From Pedobacter psychrodurus (GTDB lineage Bacteria > Bacteroidota > Bacteroidia > Sphingobacteriales > Sphingobacteriaceae), in contig NZ_SJSO01000003.1 of the NCBI RefSeq assembly GCF_004331735.1, forward strand, positions 349,526 to 413,525: a DNA stretch of 64,000 nt, written 5' to 3'. How positions within the stretch are numbered: position 1 is the first letter of the stretch; each line of letters opens with the position of its first letter. Under the pieces are notes generated by a model. That model searched no databases, was not told where the DNA came from, and saw only the letters and a list, made by a program, of their open reading frames with translations. Below, in pieces: positions 37,142 to 45,336 of the stretch. The translations under genes and the position numbers were made by a program.

Positions 37142-37744
37142 ATGTTGCCTGCTGTTTCTACTGCCATCGGAATATGTGAAACCTATGGGTTTTCTTTCAG
37201 GACCGACATTTTAGGTGACCTCTTGTTTGATTATCACAATGGCCAGTCAGAATACTTTGGGGAGAAAGGACATTTAGTGCCGCCGGGCGGCGGTTTTTGG
37301 AGCAGTAGATCGGTGGACCTTAATATTATATCCCAGGTTTACATCTGTTCGAGCGCGATGGAAGCCATTGCATTTCTATATTTCAATGCGGTCCGGTTTA
37401 ATAGGCCTTGTGAAATTCTCTTTATCGCCATCGGTCCCCGTTATATTTACCCTGTTGAACTCTTCAAACAGCTGGGGAAAGTGAGAATAAACCTGGTTTT
37501 GGGCAATAGTCTCATTGACATACTGTGTGCGGTTAGATTCTGTATGGATTACAAATGCATGGAGGTACATTTTACCCTTCAGGATGAAAGTGTAGTTTTC
37601 AGATTTTCTGAACTTGTTTTTTATATCCCTCAGCATCGCCTCTGCTTAAGGCAGGTTTTCTTAATGGCTAACATCAGGCCGTTTTTCAGGCAATATTTGC
37701 CGAAATCTAAAATTTCTTTTTTATACGAATTTCTAAATCAATAA
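37142..37744 (+). CDS. hypothetical, possible degenerate TOPRIM protein
   Basis: A 200-aa protein. QVYICSSAMEAIAFLYF resembles the first strand and helix of a TOPRIM/DUF3991 domain (usual form: ES-IDAL-), but the catalytic Glu appears to be Ser, and the DxD motif is not evident in LVLGNSLIDILCAVRF. So an inactive primase-type remnant is possible. Starts directly after the DUF3945 gene. Confidence 0.45.
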   Translation: MLPAVSTAIGICETYGFSFRTDILGDLLFDYHNGQSEYFGEKGHLVPPGGGFWSSRSVDLNIISQVYICSSAMEAIAFLYFNAVRFNRPCEILFIAIGPRYIYPVELFKQLGKVRINLVLGNSLIDILCAVRFCMDYKCMEVHFTLQDESVVFRFSELVFYIPQHRLCLRQVFLMANIRPFFRQYLPKSKISFLYEFLNQ

Positions 37745-37805
37745 TACCGAGCTGTTTCAATAGCTAGGTTTTCATTTTCTATCAATCAAAATTAATCCAT
37801 TTATT

Positions 37806-38600
37806 ATGAATGAAAACAATTTGGAGTATCTTCAGAATAATCTGAAATACCTTGGGTTTGGCGAATCGCTTTATCCACAATTAAAAGAGGCTATTGGAAA
37901 AGAGCTTCCGGAATTCAAGCTTCAGTTTGAAGTCAATATGGCTGCTCCCAACGCAAAAGATAAGCCTGAGCTCGCTGATACTATACGCTATGAGCTTGAT
38001 TTTTCAAAGAGTAAGGATACGGATATGTATTTTTTTAATAAATACAATGCATCCCTTCAAGCTGCAGGGAAGCCCAATACACTTGATCAAACTTTTTATA
38101 TTAATAAGGGTAAAGGAGTAACGGTAAAAGAGAGTTACAATTTGCTATCTGGACGTGCGGTTAATAAAGATGTTGTCCTTAAAAGTGGTGAAAAAGCTAA
38201 TATGTGGCTTAAACTGGATCTCGCGGAGCGGGATCCAGAAAAGGGGTATGCGGTAAAAAAATATGGTGAAAACCACGGGTTTAACCTGGCTTCAACAGTT
38301 GATCGGTTTGTACTCCCGGAAATCGATAAGCCAGGATTTAAAGATCAGTTGGTGAAGAGCTTGAAAAGGGGCAATCTTCATGAAGTGAGTTTCTCTAAGG
38401 ACGGCAAAGAAATGAAAGGATTTATTGCTGCAAATCTGCAGTTTAAAACGCTCGATTTCTATGATCTCAACCTTGCCACGGTTTACAGCAAGGCGGTTGA
38501 TCTGAAAGAAGTTCCTGCCAAAACTTTGGCACCGGCTGAAAATAAGGAAGCTGTGATTGAGGAGGCTTCGCTCGAAACAAAAACGGGGAGAAGGAGATAA
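37806..38600 (+). CDS. conserved-type ICE protein, 264 aa
   Basis: Begins LEYLQNNLKYLGFGESL and contains a KELPEFKLQFEV-like strand, then DTIRYELDFSKSKDTDMYFF. It ends in an acidic/basic tail (ETKTGRRR). I recognise it as a family found after Bacteroidetes transfer genes but cannot give a function. A decayed second copy follows at 38834. Last gene before the operon terminator. Confidence 0.6.
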   Translation: MNENNLEYLQNNLKYLGFGESLYPQLKEAIGKELPEFKLQFEVNMAAPNAKDKPELADTIRYELDFSKSKDTDMYFFNKYNASLQAAGKPNTLDQTFYINKGKGVTVKESYNLLSGRAVNKDVVLKSGEKANMWLKLDLAERDPEKGYAVKKYGENHGFNLASTVDRFVLPEIDKPGFKDQLVKSLKRGNLHEVSFSKDGKEMKGFIAANLQFKTLDFYDLNLATVYSKAVDLKEVPAKTLAPAENKEAVIEEASLETKTGRRR

Positions 38601-38633
38601 TATGTATTTAATTTAGCTGAATACCTACTGGTT

Positions 38634-38662
38634 AAAACTGGGGACTTCGGTCCCTGGTTTTT
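38634..38662 (+). terminator. transfer-operon terminator with UUCG loop
   Basis: GGGAC-TTCG-GTCCC, extended by G-T wobbles and an AAAAC/GTTTT lower stem, followed by T residues. UUCG tetraloops are very stable. It is 34 bases after the last intact gene of the operon. Confidence 0.85.
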
Positions 38663-38833
38663 GTATTGGCTATTTGTCTTTTAAATTCATCAACGTAAAG
38701 CAGTAGGCACTAGTTTGATTGAACTGTTTTAGAGTAAAAAACCGGGGAAAAGTACAAAGCATGAAATATCAGTTAGGGAATTACTACAACACTGTTATTT
38801 ATTTTGGGTAGAAGATATTTTAAGTCAATTAGT

Positions 38834-39162
38834 ATGAATGAAGAGAATTTGAGGTATCTGCTGGCTATGCTGGAATATCTTGAGTTCGGCAAGACTTTGA
38901 ACGCAATACAGTAACTTGTATCGAACGTGAGTTGCCGCGATTCCGGTTAACGTTGGACACTAAAGTGCCTGTGCTCAATCCAAAAAATAGGCCGGATTTA
39001 GATATTTTACATTATCAGCTTGAAATATCAAAAGAGAGCGATACCGACAAGTACTCATTCGTTAGGTATGGGCCGAAATTTTTCAAAAGAATGCAAGGCG
39101 TGGAATCCTTGCATTCTTTTCAATCTTGCGATTGTTCGGTACATCCATACCTTGTTGTGTGA
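38834..39162 (+). pseudogene. decayed copy of the 264-aa ICE protein
   Basis: ATG at 38834 opens with NEENLRYLLAMLEYLEFGKT (compare NENNLEYLQNNLKYLGFGES at 37806), stops at 38911, and continues in another frame as IERELPRFRLTLDTK and DILHYQLEISKESDTDKYSF. Similarity ends near 39090. Frameshift plus truncation: a broken tandem duplicate. Confidence 0.85.
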
Positions 39163-39265
39163 AAAGTATATTAACTACATTAGATTCCCATGCAAGTTTT
39201 AGTTAAATCTAAATTAGGTAGTTTGTACTTTTTAATAAGTATAAATACAGTCCTATGAAATCTTA

Positions 39266-39273
39266 TAACTTTG
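39266..39273 (+). promoter_or_regulatory. -7 box of the sigma factor gene
   Basis: TAACTTTG fits the Bacteroidetes -7 consensus TAnnTTTG, 21 bases before the first ATG. A good -33 element is not visible. Confidence 0.4.
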
Positions 39274-39294
39274 TGTTAAATCTACAATCACCTG

Positions 39295-40152
39295 ATGGCA
39301 ATGCAAGACCTGAACATACAAGATTATCAAAAAAAATTATTTCCATATGCTTACAATATTCTTGGTACCTATGATGATGCTAAAGATGCGGTTCAGGATG
39401 TGATGGCCAAATATTATTCAACAGGAAAAAAGGATATAGACAATGAAAGTAGTTACCTCATAAAAAGCGTAATCAACCAGGCGATCAATATCAAAAAAAG
39501 AAACAGCAAGTCAATAGATTCCGGAATTTCACTCCCAGAACCGGTTTCCACCGAAAGTGCAGATACTAACCTTAAACGGAAAGAGATCATTTCTTATTCC
39601 TTGCTCGTACTGCTCGAGTCGGTCAACACAAAAGAAAGGGCTGTTTTCATTCTTAAAGAAGCTTTTGATTATTCGCATGAAGAAATTGGCGACACACTTC
39701 AGATTTCAACTGAAGGCTCACGAAAGCTATTGAGTCGTGCTAAAATAAAACTGGGAGCACTGAAACGTGTCGAGACGAATTACTCATTTGCTGGCACGCT
39801 GCAACTAGAAAACTATATTGATGCGGTAAAAAATGGTAATGTAAAAAAGCTTGAGGAAATGCTCGTGAAAGATATATCAGTTATGGTTGACGGCGGTAAG
39901 CTGCGAATAGTTTCAGCATTCGAAAGCGGCGTTGAACAGGTTATCCAGCTGATGACTTATGTATATGCTGCCTACCAAACTAAAACTGAAATAAAAATCG
40001 TGTCAGTCAATCATCAGCCTGCATTACTTTTTTACCAGGATGGGTTACTGGTAAACTGCCAAGTATTTGATTTTGCTAAAGATACCACTCATATTACTGG
40101 CATTTATTCTATTGTTGACCCTGAAAAATTAAAAAACTTCCATAAATTTTAA
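39295..40152 (+). CDS. ECF41-type RNA polymerase sigma factor (SigJ-like)
   Basis: A 285-aa ECF sigma factor: region 2 (YQKKLFPYAYNILGTYDDAK), region 4 (FDYSHEEIGDTLQISTEG), then a C-terminal SnoaL-like domain. Three ECF41 hallmarks are present in changed form: LPEP in SGISLPEP (WLPEP motif), DGGKLR (DGGGK) and VDPEKL (NPDKL). ECF41 factors lack an anti-sigma factor and are controlled by their own SnoaL domain; targets are usually oxidoreductases beside the gene. The damaged flavin reductase and the ABM-type gene downstream agree. Start may also be ATG 39301. Confidence 0.87.
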   Translation: MAMQDLNIQDYQKKLFPYAYNILGTYDDAKDAVQDVMAKYYSTGKKDIDNESSYLIKSVINQAINIKKRNSKSIDSGISLPEPVSTESADTNLKRKEIISYSLLVLLESVNTKERAVFILKEAFDYSHEEIGDTLQISTEGSRKLLSRAKIKLGALKRVETNYSFAGTLQLENYIDAVKNGNVKKLEEMLVKDISVMVDGGKLRIVSAFESGVEQVIQLMTYVYAAYQTKTEIKIVSVNHQPALLFYQDGLLVNCQVFDFAKDTTHITGIYSIVDPEKLKNFHKF

Positions 40153-40210
40153 AAACTGGTCACGTTTCTATCATGCTGTTTGTCTTAGAATAATAATCAA
40201 AACAATAGCT

Positions 40211-40794
40211 ATGATAACAAGCAACAAAAACAAATTCCTGTTTTTTTCGGGCAGCAACAGCAGTAACTCTATCAACAGAAAGCTAATAGAAATCCCGATC
40301 GGCAAGACGCAAGCGAAAACAGTCAAACTCATCGACTTGAGAAACTTTCCGGTACCCTTGTATTCGGATTTGGAAGAGGCAGGTGGAATCCCTGCAGAAA
40401 CCAACAGACTGCTGGAAATAATAGACAACCATGATGTGCTGGTGATTGCTATACCTGAACACAACCACTCGATGCCGGCTTTCTTTAAGAACACCATAGA
40501 CTGGATGTCACGCGCCCACTCCGATTACCGAGTTTTTGATGGCAAGAGAATAATTCAGTTAGGTGCATCTCCCGGAAATGGGAGCAGCAACATCATTTTG
40601 AATGCACGCGTAGTACTCTCGAGTTACTTGGAGCACATGTTATTGGTGCTGCAGTTTTAAATCAATTTTATAAGCAGATAGTTAATGAGAACGGAGAGTT
40701 TCATATTATCGACACTCGGTTCTTATCGGAATATGAGAACCTCCTCGCATCGAGCCTCTTAAAAATATCCACAAACCTAAAAATAGAAAATAAA
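40211..40794 (+). pseudogene. NADPH-dependent FMN reductase, frameshifted
   Basis: The first 140 residues (FLFFSGSNSSNSINRKLIE, then IPEHNHSMPAFFKNTIDWMS) match the flavodoxin-like NADPH-dependent FMN reductases. The frame stops at 40660, but GAHVIGAAVLNQFYKQIVNE continues in the next frame from 40630, so one base is missing near there. After the shift the frame has no stop until 41100, running into the next gene. Either recent damage or, less likely, a fusion. Confidence 0.82.
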
Positions 40795-41100
40795 ATGATC
40801 ACAGTAAAAGTAACCTACGGAGTGAAGAAAGAATTTGTATCTAAAAACAAAGAGAACATCACCATATTTATGGCTGATTTCAAAGCTATGAACAGCAGGG
40901 ATTTCAAGTATAATGTATATACGCTTGATGACGAAACCGCTTTCGTTCACATATCAGAGTATGCTAATGAGCAGGTCCAGAAAAAAGTATTGAGTACGCC
41001 TTCATTTGTTGAATTTCAACGGCAAAGGGATGCAAGCGGACTGATCAAGGCCCATCATATTGAAGTACTGCATAGTTTTGCAGCTTCAAGCGATGCCTGA
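40795..41100 (+). CDS. ABM-type small protein (antibiotic biosynthesis monooxygenase fold)
   Basis: A 101-aa protein with a dimeric alpha/beta-barrel pattern (VKVTYGVKKEFVSKNKENIT, then KYNVYTLDDETAFVHISEYA), like quinol monooxygenases. It starts at ATG 40795, inside the frame of the flavin reductase continuation. Possible target of the ECF41 factor. Confidence 0.65.
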   Translation: MITVKVTYGVKKEFVSKNKENITIFMADFKAMNSRDFKYNVYTLDDETAFVHISEYANEQVQKKVLSTPSFVEFQRQRDASGLIKAHHIEVLHSFAASSDA

Positions 41101-41139
41101 AAAGTATCTAAACAACATCATTTCAACGCGGCCAGCACT

Positions 41140-41262
41140 TAATTGATTTCGGCGTCCCGTTTTGCAATCTCGTGCTGGTGCTGCGCCAGTCTTTCATCCT
41201 CTAGCGCTGGTTCAATTGCAATATGTTGGTTTGGTTTAGGAACGGTCTCAATGGCGGTTTGT
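41140..41262 (-). pseudogene. C-terminal fragment of an unknown protein
   Basis: On the minus strand TAIETVPKPNQHIAIEPALE then DERLAQHQHEIAKRDAEIN precedes a stop at 41140. No start or upstream continuation. The rest of 41101-41437 has no feature that I can support. Confidence 0.3.
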
Positions 41263-41437
41263 CGACATTAAAGGGAGAGCCTGACAGAGGTTGTAAATAA
41301 GGTTAGCCTGCGGTTATGTACTCCTTTTTGAGCATTATTGAATGAATGCTATACATAAGGGTTAGGGAGAGGGCTTGCGGCCAGATAAGGAATTACGCTA
41401 ATTCCAGCGCCAGACATTGCATAGCGTAGGGGCTGCC

Positions 41438-42082
41438 TCAACTCGTTTTCTTTTTAAAGCCAAGTAAAATTTGGTAGAGATATAAAGGCAATGACCATCC
41501 CATCCAAAACAGCGATGGTGAGATATCAGCAAAGCTACCAAAGCTTTGAATGAATGGAATTTTTAAGACTAATCCCGAAATTATAAATGCCAGTGTCACA
41601 ATATAACTTCTGGTCATCCATTCCCGATGATGTGTAAACCTGCGTTTAATAGCAGCATAATACGCAATTGCGGTTGAGCTTATCCAAACGCTGACCCATA
41701 TCTGTAGCGAAAAAGCATATGCCCAGTTAACTTCTCTCGCGGTGGTAAAAGCTAAAATTACAGCACAAACGCTACTTACCAAAACAGCAATCAAGTATAA
41801 AAATCCTATGACCCTATGTACTTTCAGATTCCAGTCGCGCAGTTTCGGCCAAAATTGAAGAAGCCCTAATACGAGTGATCCTCCTCCTGCCGTAATATGT
41901 GCAATCAGTATCCATTTCAATTTAAAGTACTTGCCGAGCGCCTCCCGTGTGAGCAAAAGAAAGTGATCTGCCCTGTGCATAAACTGCCAGGTCAGAAATA
42001 AAACTACTGCGAAAATTGCTATTGATACAATATCTGTCCGTTCTATCTTTAAGGTTTTGGTTGTGCTTATATTCTTTGCCAT
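41438..42082 (-). CDS. DUF2306 membrane protein
   Basis: A 214-aa polytopic membrane protein. HITAGGGSLVLGLLQFWPKL and WNLKVHRVIGFLYL are the DUF2306 signature, with histidines that could bind haem. Spans near residues 17-33, 55-75, 92-112, 120-140, 155-175 and 187-205. The end is a lysine tail. Part of a minus-strand group behind the quinone reductase gene; function unknown. Confidence 0.85.
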   Translation of the reverse strand: MAKNISTTKTLKIERTDIVSIAIFAVVLFLTWQFMHRADHFLLLTREALGKYFKLKWILIAHITAGGGSLVLGLLQFWPKLRDWNLKVHRVIGFLYLIAVLVSSVCAVILAFTTAREVNWAYAFSLQIWVSVWISSTAIAYYAAIKRRFTHHREWMTRSYIVTLAFIISGLVLKIPFIQSFGSFADISPSLFWMGWSLPLYLYQILLGFKKKTS

Positions 42083-42166
42083 AATACGCTATTGGGATTT
42101 ATAATCGATTGGCCTGGCCTTTGTGGCGGCCTGAAAGGAATTTTATTTTATAGGTTGATTTCATAT

Positions 42167-42698
42167 TTAAAAAGAAGTCACAAACGATATATAATCGTTT
42201 ACACTGTGCGCTATTCTTTTATCCGTGGCATGATATTCTATTCCATAAAAAGCAAATAGGCTTGTATAGTTAGCCTTTACATACTGAAAAGTTAACTCTA
42301 AAGGTGCTGTCAATTCTTTTACTGTATATTTATATGGTCCGTCTTTTTGATACTCCTTTTCACCGATTCCGGCAGTAATGGCTAAGGCGATCTTTTTTGC
42401 CTTTTAACTTATAACCGCTTTGGCTGCCATAGGCCCAGCCGTAAGTTAATACCTCGTCCATCCATTGTTTAAATAAAGGGGGAACTAAACCAGTAGAAAG
42501 GGAATTGAAATATTATTTTATCGTGCACTTCCAGCAATTCCTGCTCTTTGGTTATATCTATTTTCCGGAAGGGTGCCGGCCATATAAGTCATGCAGTTCA
42601 AATCGCTCTGGATATTTTTTTAGCGCTTCAATCCATCGCGTGTTTACAACCGAATTTTTTAAAGCCGGATGAATTATAATTATCGAGGTCTTTGCCAT
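42167..42698 (-). pseudogene. NAD(P)H-dependent oxidoreductase (flavodoxin fold), broken
   Basis: ATG at 42698 starts AKTSIIIIHPALKNSVVNTR, a KefF/MdaB-type start; then stops and frame changes occur near 42570, 42500 and 42395. Later pieces [16 protein letters not shown] and ITAGIGEKEYQKDG confirm the family. It starts 10 bases after the quinone reductase stop, so it was once co-transcribed. Confidence 0.85.
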
Positions 42699-42708
42699 TT
42701 TATACTTG

Positions 42709-43683
42709 TTAACTGTTATCAGACAGGGGAACCATTAATATCTTCCCTGTACTTACTCTTGCTTCCATAAGATCATGTGCTTTTTTACCGTCCGACAGTT
42801 TGAAAATAGTTGGCTCAGAGATTTTAACTTTTCCACTAATAATCCACTCAAACAGCAGCTTTGATCTTATTAGCCGCTCTTCTTTTGAAGTAAGGTAATT
42901 CCAAAGATCGCCGCCGGTTATCGTTTTTGAATGTGCGATTATCCATAAGGGATTACCCAATTCTAATTTGCCACCTGCAAGGCCAAACAGCACTACTTGC
43001 CCCAGGATTTTTGTTACCGCAAGACTGCTTTCCATTGTAATTCCAATACTTTCATATACCACATCAACACCCTGGGGGTATATTTCCAAAACTTGTGCAG
43101 TCCAGTCCTGATCATATAAAAATACAGCATCGGCACCGAGTAAAAGTGCTGTTTCTTTTTTACTTTCTGATGAGGTTAAGCCTATTACAGTAGCGCTTAA
43201 TAATTTGCAAATCTGGATCAGTAATTGTCCAACCCCACCTGCAGCAGCATGGATTAACACTATTTCACCGGGTTCAACATGGTGACTGTCGGTGGTCAAA
43301 TAATGGGCTGTCAGGCCTTGCAACATAACCGAGGCTGCTATCTCAAAGCTAATTTCATCCGGCAGAGGGATCACATTTTCAAATGGTACTGCTACCAGTT
43401 CAGCATTTGCAAATGGAACATCGGCAAATGCCACGCGGTCACCAATTTTAATTTCCGGATGATCATTGCTATCCTTAACTATACCCGCCCCCTCGAAGCC
43501 ATTAATATAGGGGGCATTCCCCTTCATCGGATAGGTGCCGTTTCTTCGCATCAGGTCAGCGAAGTTTAAGCCGATAGTTTTCATTTCTACCAAAATCTCA
43601 CCATTTTTAAGAACGGGGTTATCTATTTCTTTGTATTCAAGTACGTCCGAATTTCCGAACGCGGTTAAGGTTAATGCTTTCAT
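42709..43683 (-). CDS. quinone oxidoreductase-like (MDR) enzyme
   Basis: A 324-aa zinc-free MDR enzyme, third in this window. GLNFADLMRRNGTYP and GFEGAGIVKDSND mark the catalytic domain, and HAAAGGVGQLLIQICK the NADP site near residue 150. YESIGITMESSLAVTK follows as in NADPH:quinone reductases. Divergent from the HxlR gene at 43790, which is likely to control it. A decayed flavodoxin-type gene follows. Confidence 0.88.
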   Translation of the reverse strand: MKALTLTAFGNSDVLEYKEIDNPVLKNGEILVEMKTIGLNFADLMRRNGTYPMKGNAPYINGFEGAGIVKDSNDHPEIKIGDRVAFADVPFANAELVAVPFENVIPLPDEISFEIAASVMLQGLTAHYLTTDSHHVEPGEIVLIHAAAGGVGQLLIQICKLLSATVIGLTSSESKKETALLLGADAVFLYDQDWTAQVLEIYPQGVDVVYESIGITMESSLAVTKILGQVVLFGLAGGKLELGNPLWIIAHSKTITGGDLWNYLTSKEERLIRSKLLFEWIISGKVKISEPTIFKLSDGKKAHDLMEARVSTGKILMVPLSDNS

Positions 43684-43789
43684 ACTTGTCAGGTAGTTTT
43701 TGATATATTATTAGCTTCCAAATATAAAATGTAACAGGCATTTTAGTATATTGACAGCCAATTGTATGGTACTACCAAAAATGTAAGTA

Positions 43790-44149
43790 ATGAGTATAAC
43801 TAAGGTAACCTCAAAGCATTTCGAAAATAAAACTAAGCTAAACCACTGTGACCAGATCTACGCGGTGGGGCTTATTGCAGGTCAATGGATACTGGAAATC
43901 TGCTGTCATTTGTCTGAAGGAAAATTGCGTTTTGGCGAATTAAGAAAACGTATTCCTGATATTACCGAAAGAATGCTAACGCTACAGTTACGCAAAATGG
44001 AGGGAAGTAATTTGGTTAAACGAACAGTGTATGCCGAAGTTCCACCAAGAGTTGAATATGAACTGACAAAAAGCGGAAAACAACTTGGGCCTATTCTTTC
44101 GCAATTGGAGGACTGGGGCAAAAAGCATCGAGAACAAGATATAATTTGA
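43790..44149 (+). CDS. HxlR family regulator
   Basis: A 119-aa winged-helix regulator: LRFGELRKRIPDITERMLTL is the recognition region and PPRVEYELTKSGKQLGPILS the wing, both hallmarks of HxlR. Cys21 and Cys40 might sense oxidants or quinones, as in QorR/YodB. It is divergent from the quinone reductase gene 106 bp away. Confidence 0.9.
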   Translation: MSITKVTSKHFENKTKLNHCDQIYAVGLIAGQWILEICCHLSEGKLRFGELRKRIPDITERMLTLQLRKMEGSNLVKRTVYAEVPPRVEYELTKSGKQLGPILSQLEDWGKKHREQDII

Positions 44150-44390
44150 AATGGTTTTAAAACAATATGCTTAACATGTATGTAGAAGATTCTATAATCG
44201 CTTCGATTAAAAATGAAAAATCTTATCAATGGACTGCGGCAATCGTCTCTTCAATGTAGCCATTGAATTTGGACTGACCGACGAATGTCGTTTTATAAAG
44301 CCACTTAAGCGAAAAGGAAAGAAAAACACTTAGGATATTTATAGAAGTAGCCCGTTAACCGTCATTAGTAATAATTAGTGTCAATAAATC

Positions 44391-44852
44391 TTAAATCACG
44401 ACGCCATTGCCCACTTTTACCTTATCCATCACCACATGGGTATAAAAATGTTTAAGATTTGGATTTTCCATCAATTGCGTTTTTGAAAAGGTTTCAAAAT
44501 GCCCCATGTCTCTGGTGTTAACGATTAATACAAAATCATAGGTACCCGTTACATAATAGCAGTGCGCAACTTCCATACACTTACGCATGGCCTGCTTAAA
44601 TTTCTCAATGTCTTTTGAACTGCCCTCGTGTAATACTACATCTACTACGCAGGTAATGGCCATGCCAATTGCTGAAGCAGAAATGATTGAAACATCAGCT
44701 TCAATAATTTTTTCGTTTCGCAATTTCTTTAGCCTGCGCTGTACCGCGCTTTGACTCAAACTTACCTGTCCGCTAAGTTCTTCTGTAGTTAACCTGTTAT
44801 TCTGTTGAAGTAGTCGCAGCAACTTCTTGTCATACTCGTCGAGTATATGCAT
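44391..44852 (-). CDS. Lrp/AsnC family regulator
   Basis: A 153-aa regulator: N-terminal helix-turn-helix (LLRLLQQNNRLTTEELSGQV, LSQSAVQRRLKKL) and C-terminal RAM domain (CYYVTGTYDFVLIVNTRDM). It should bind an amino acid. It is divergent from the ridA-PLP gene pair 109 bp away and probably controls that pair. Confidence 0.9.
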   Translation of the reverse strand: MHILDEYDKKLLRLLQQNNRLTTEELSGQVSLSQSAVQRRLKKLRNEKIIEADVSIISASAIGMAITCVVDVVLHEGSSKDIEKFKQAMRKCMEVAHCYYVTGTYDFVLIVNTRDMGHFETFSKTQLMENPNLKHFYTHVVMDKVKVGNGVVI

Positions 44853-44934
44853 AATCTACCCTTTTTGCTCGTAAAATTAAATATTTTAACTGTGTTATAT
44901 TGAATAACGAAGAAATTAATCAGAAGTGCACTGG

Positions 44935-44942
44935 TAATTTTG
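44935..44942 (+). promoter_or_regulatory. -7 box before ridA-like gene
   Basis: TAATTTTG fits TAnnTTTG, 20 bases before ATG 44962. No clear -33 element. Confidence 0.4.
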
Positions 44943-44961
44943 CGTAAAGAAAACAATTAAT

Positions 44962-45318
44962 ATGGAATATATATATAGCGCCCAAAGCTGTTGGGCCAAA
45001 CGCACTGGCAATTTATTGTATTGCTCCGGCTTAACGCCGATAGATCCTGCTCCTATGCAAATAGAAGCAATTACCATCGGGGAGCAAAGGAAACGGGCGA
45101 TCGATAATCTGGACATCGCATTACAGGCAGGGGGCCTTACACTAATCAATGTTGTAAAAAACCAATGTTTTTATAGCGGATATGGCCTTTTTTCTCAAAT
45201 GAATGCTACATATACAGCATGTTTTGGCGGTCATCGCCCTGCCAGTAGCACGATGGCTGTAAAAGGATTATCTCACGATGCGATGGTAGAAATAGCATGT
45301 ATTGCCCAGTATAATTAA
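44962..45318 (+). CDS. RidA-family protein with altered active site
   Basis: A 118-aa member of the RidA/YjgF family (enamine/imine deaminases). LLYCSGLTPIDP and HRPASSTMAVKGL match the family pattern, but the arginine of the usual R-S-x-V-x-V motif is Ser here, so canonical deaminase activity is doubtful. Its gene precedes a PLP enzyme, an established genetic pairing because RidA removes reactive intermediates that PLP enzymes release. Confidence 0.82.
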   Translation: MEYIYSAQSCWAKRTGNLLYCSGLTPIDPAPMQIEAITIGEQRKRAIDNLDIALQAGGLTLINVVKNQCFYSGYGLFSQMNATYTACFGGHRPASSTMAVKGLSHDAMVEIACIAQYN

Positions 45319-45336
45319 GCATTAAAAATAAAGTCC

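Noticed and set aside
40211..41100. programmed frameshift in the flavin reductase
   Set aside because: No slippery heptamer or stimulatory hairpin near 40630; a simple one-base loss explains it.
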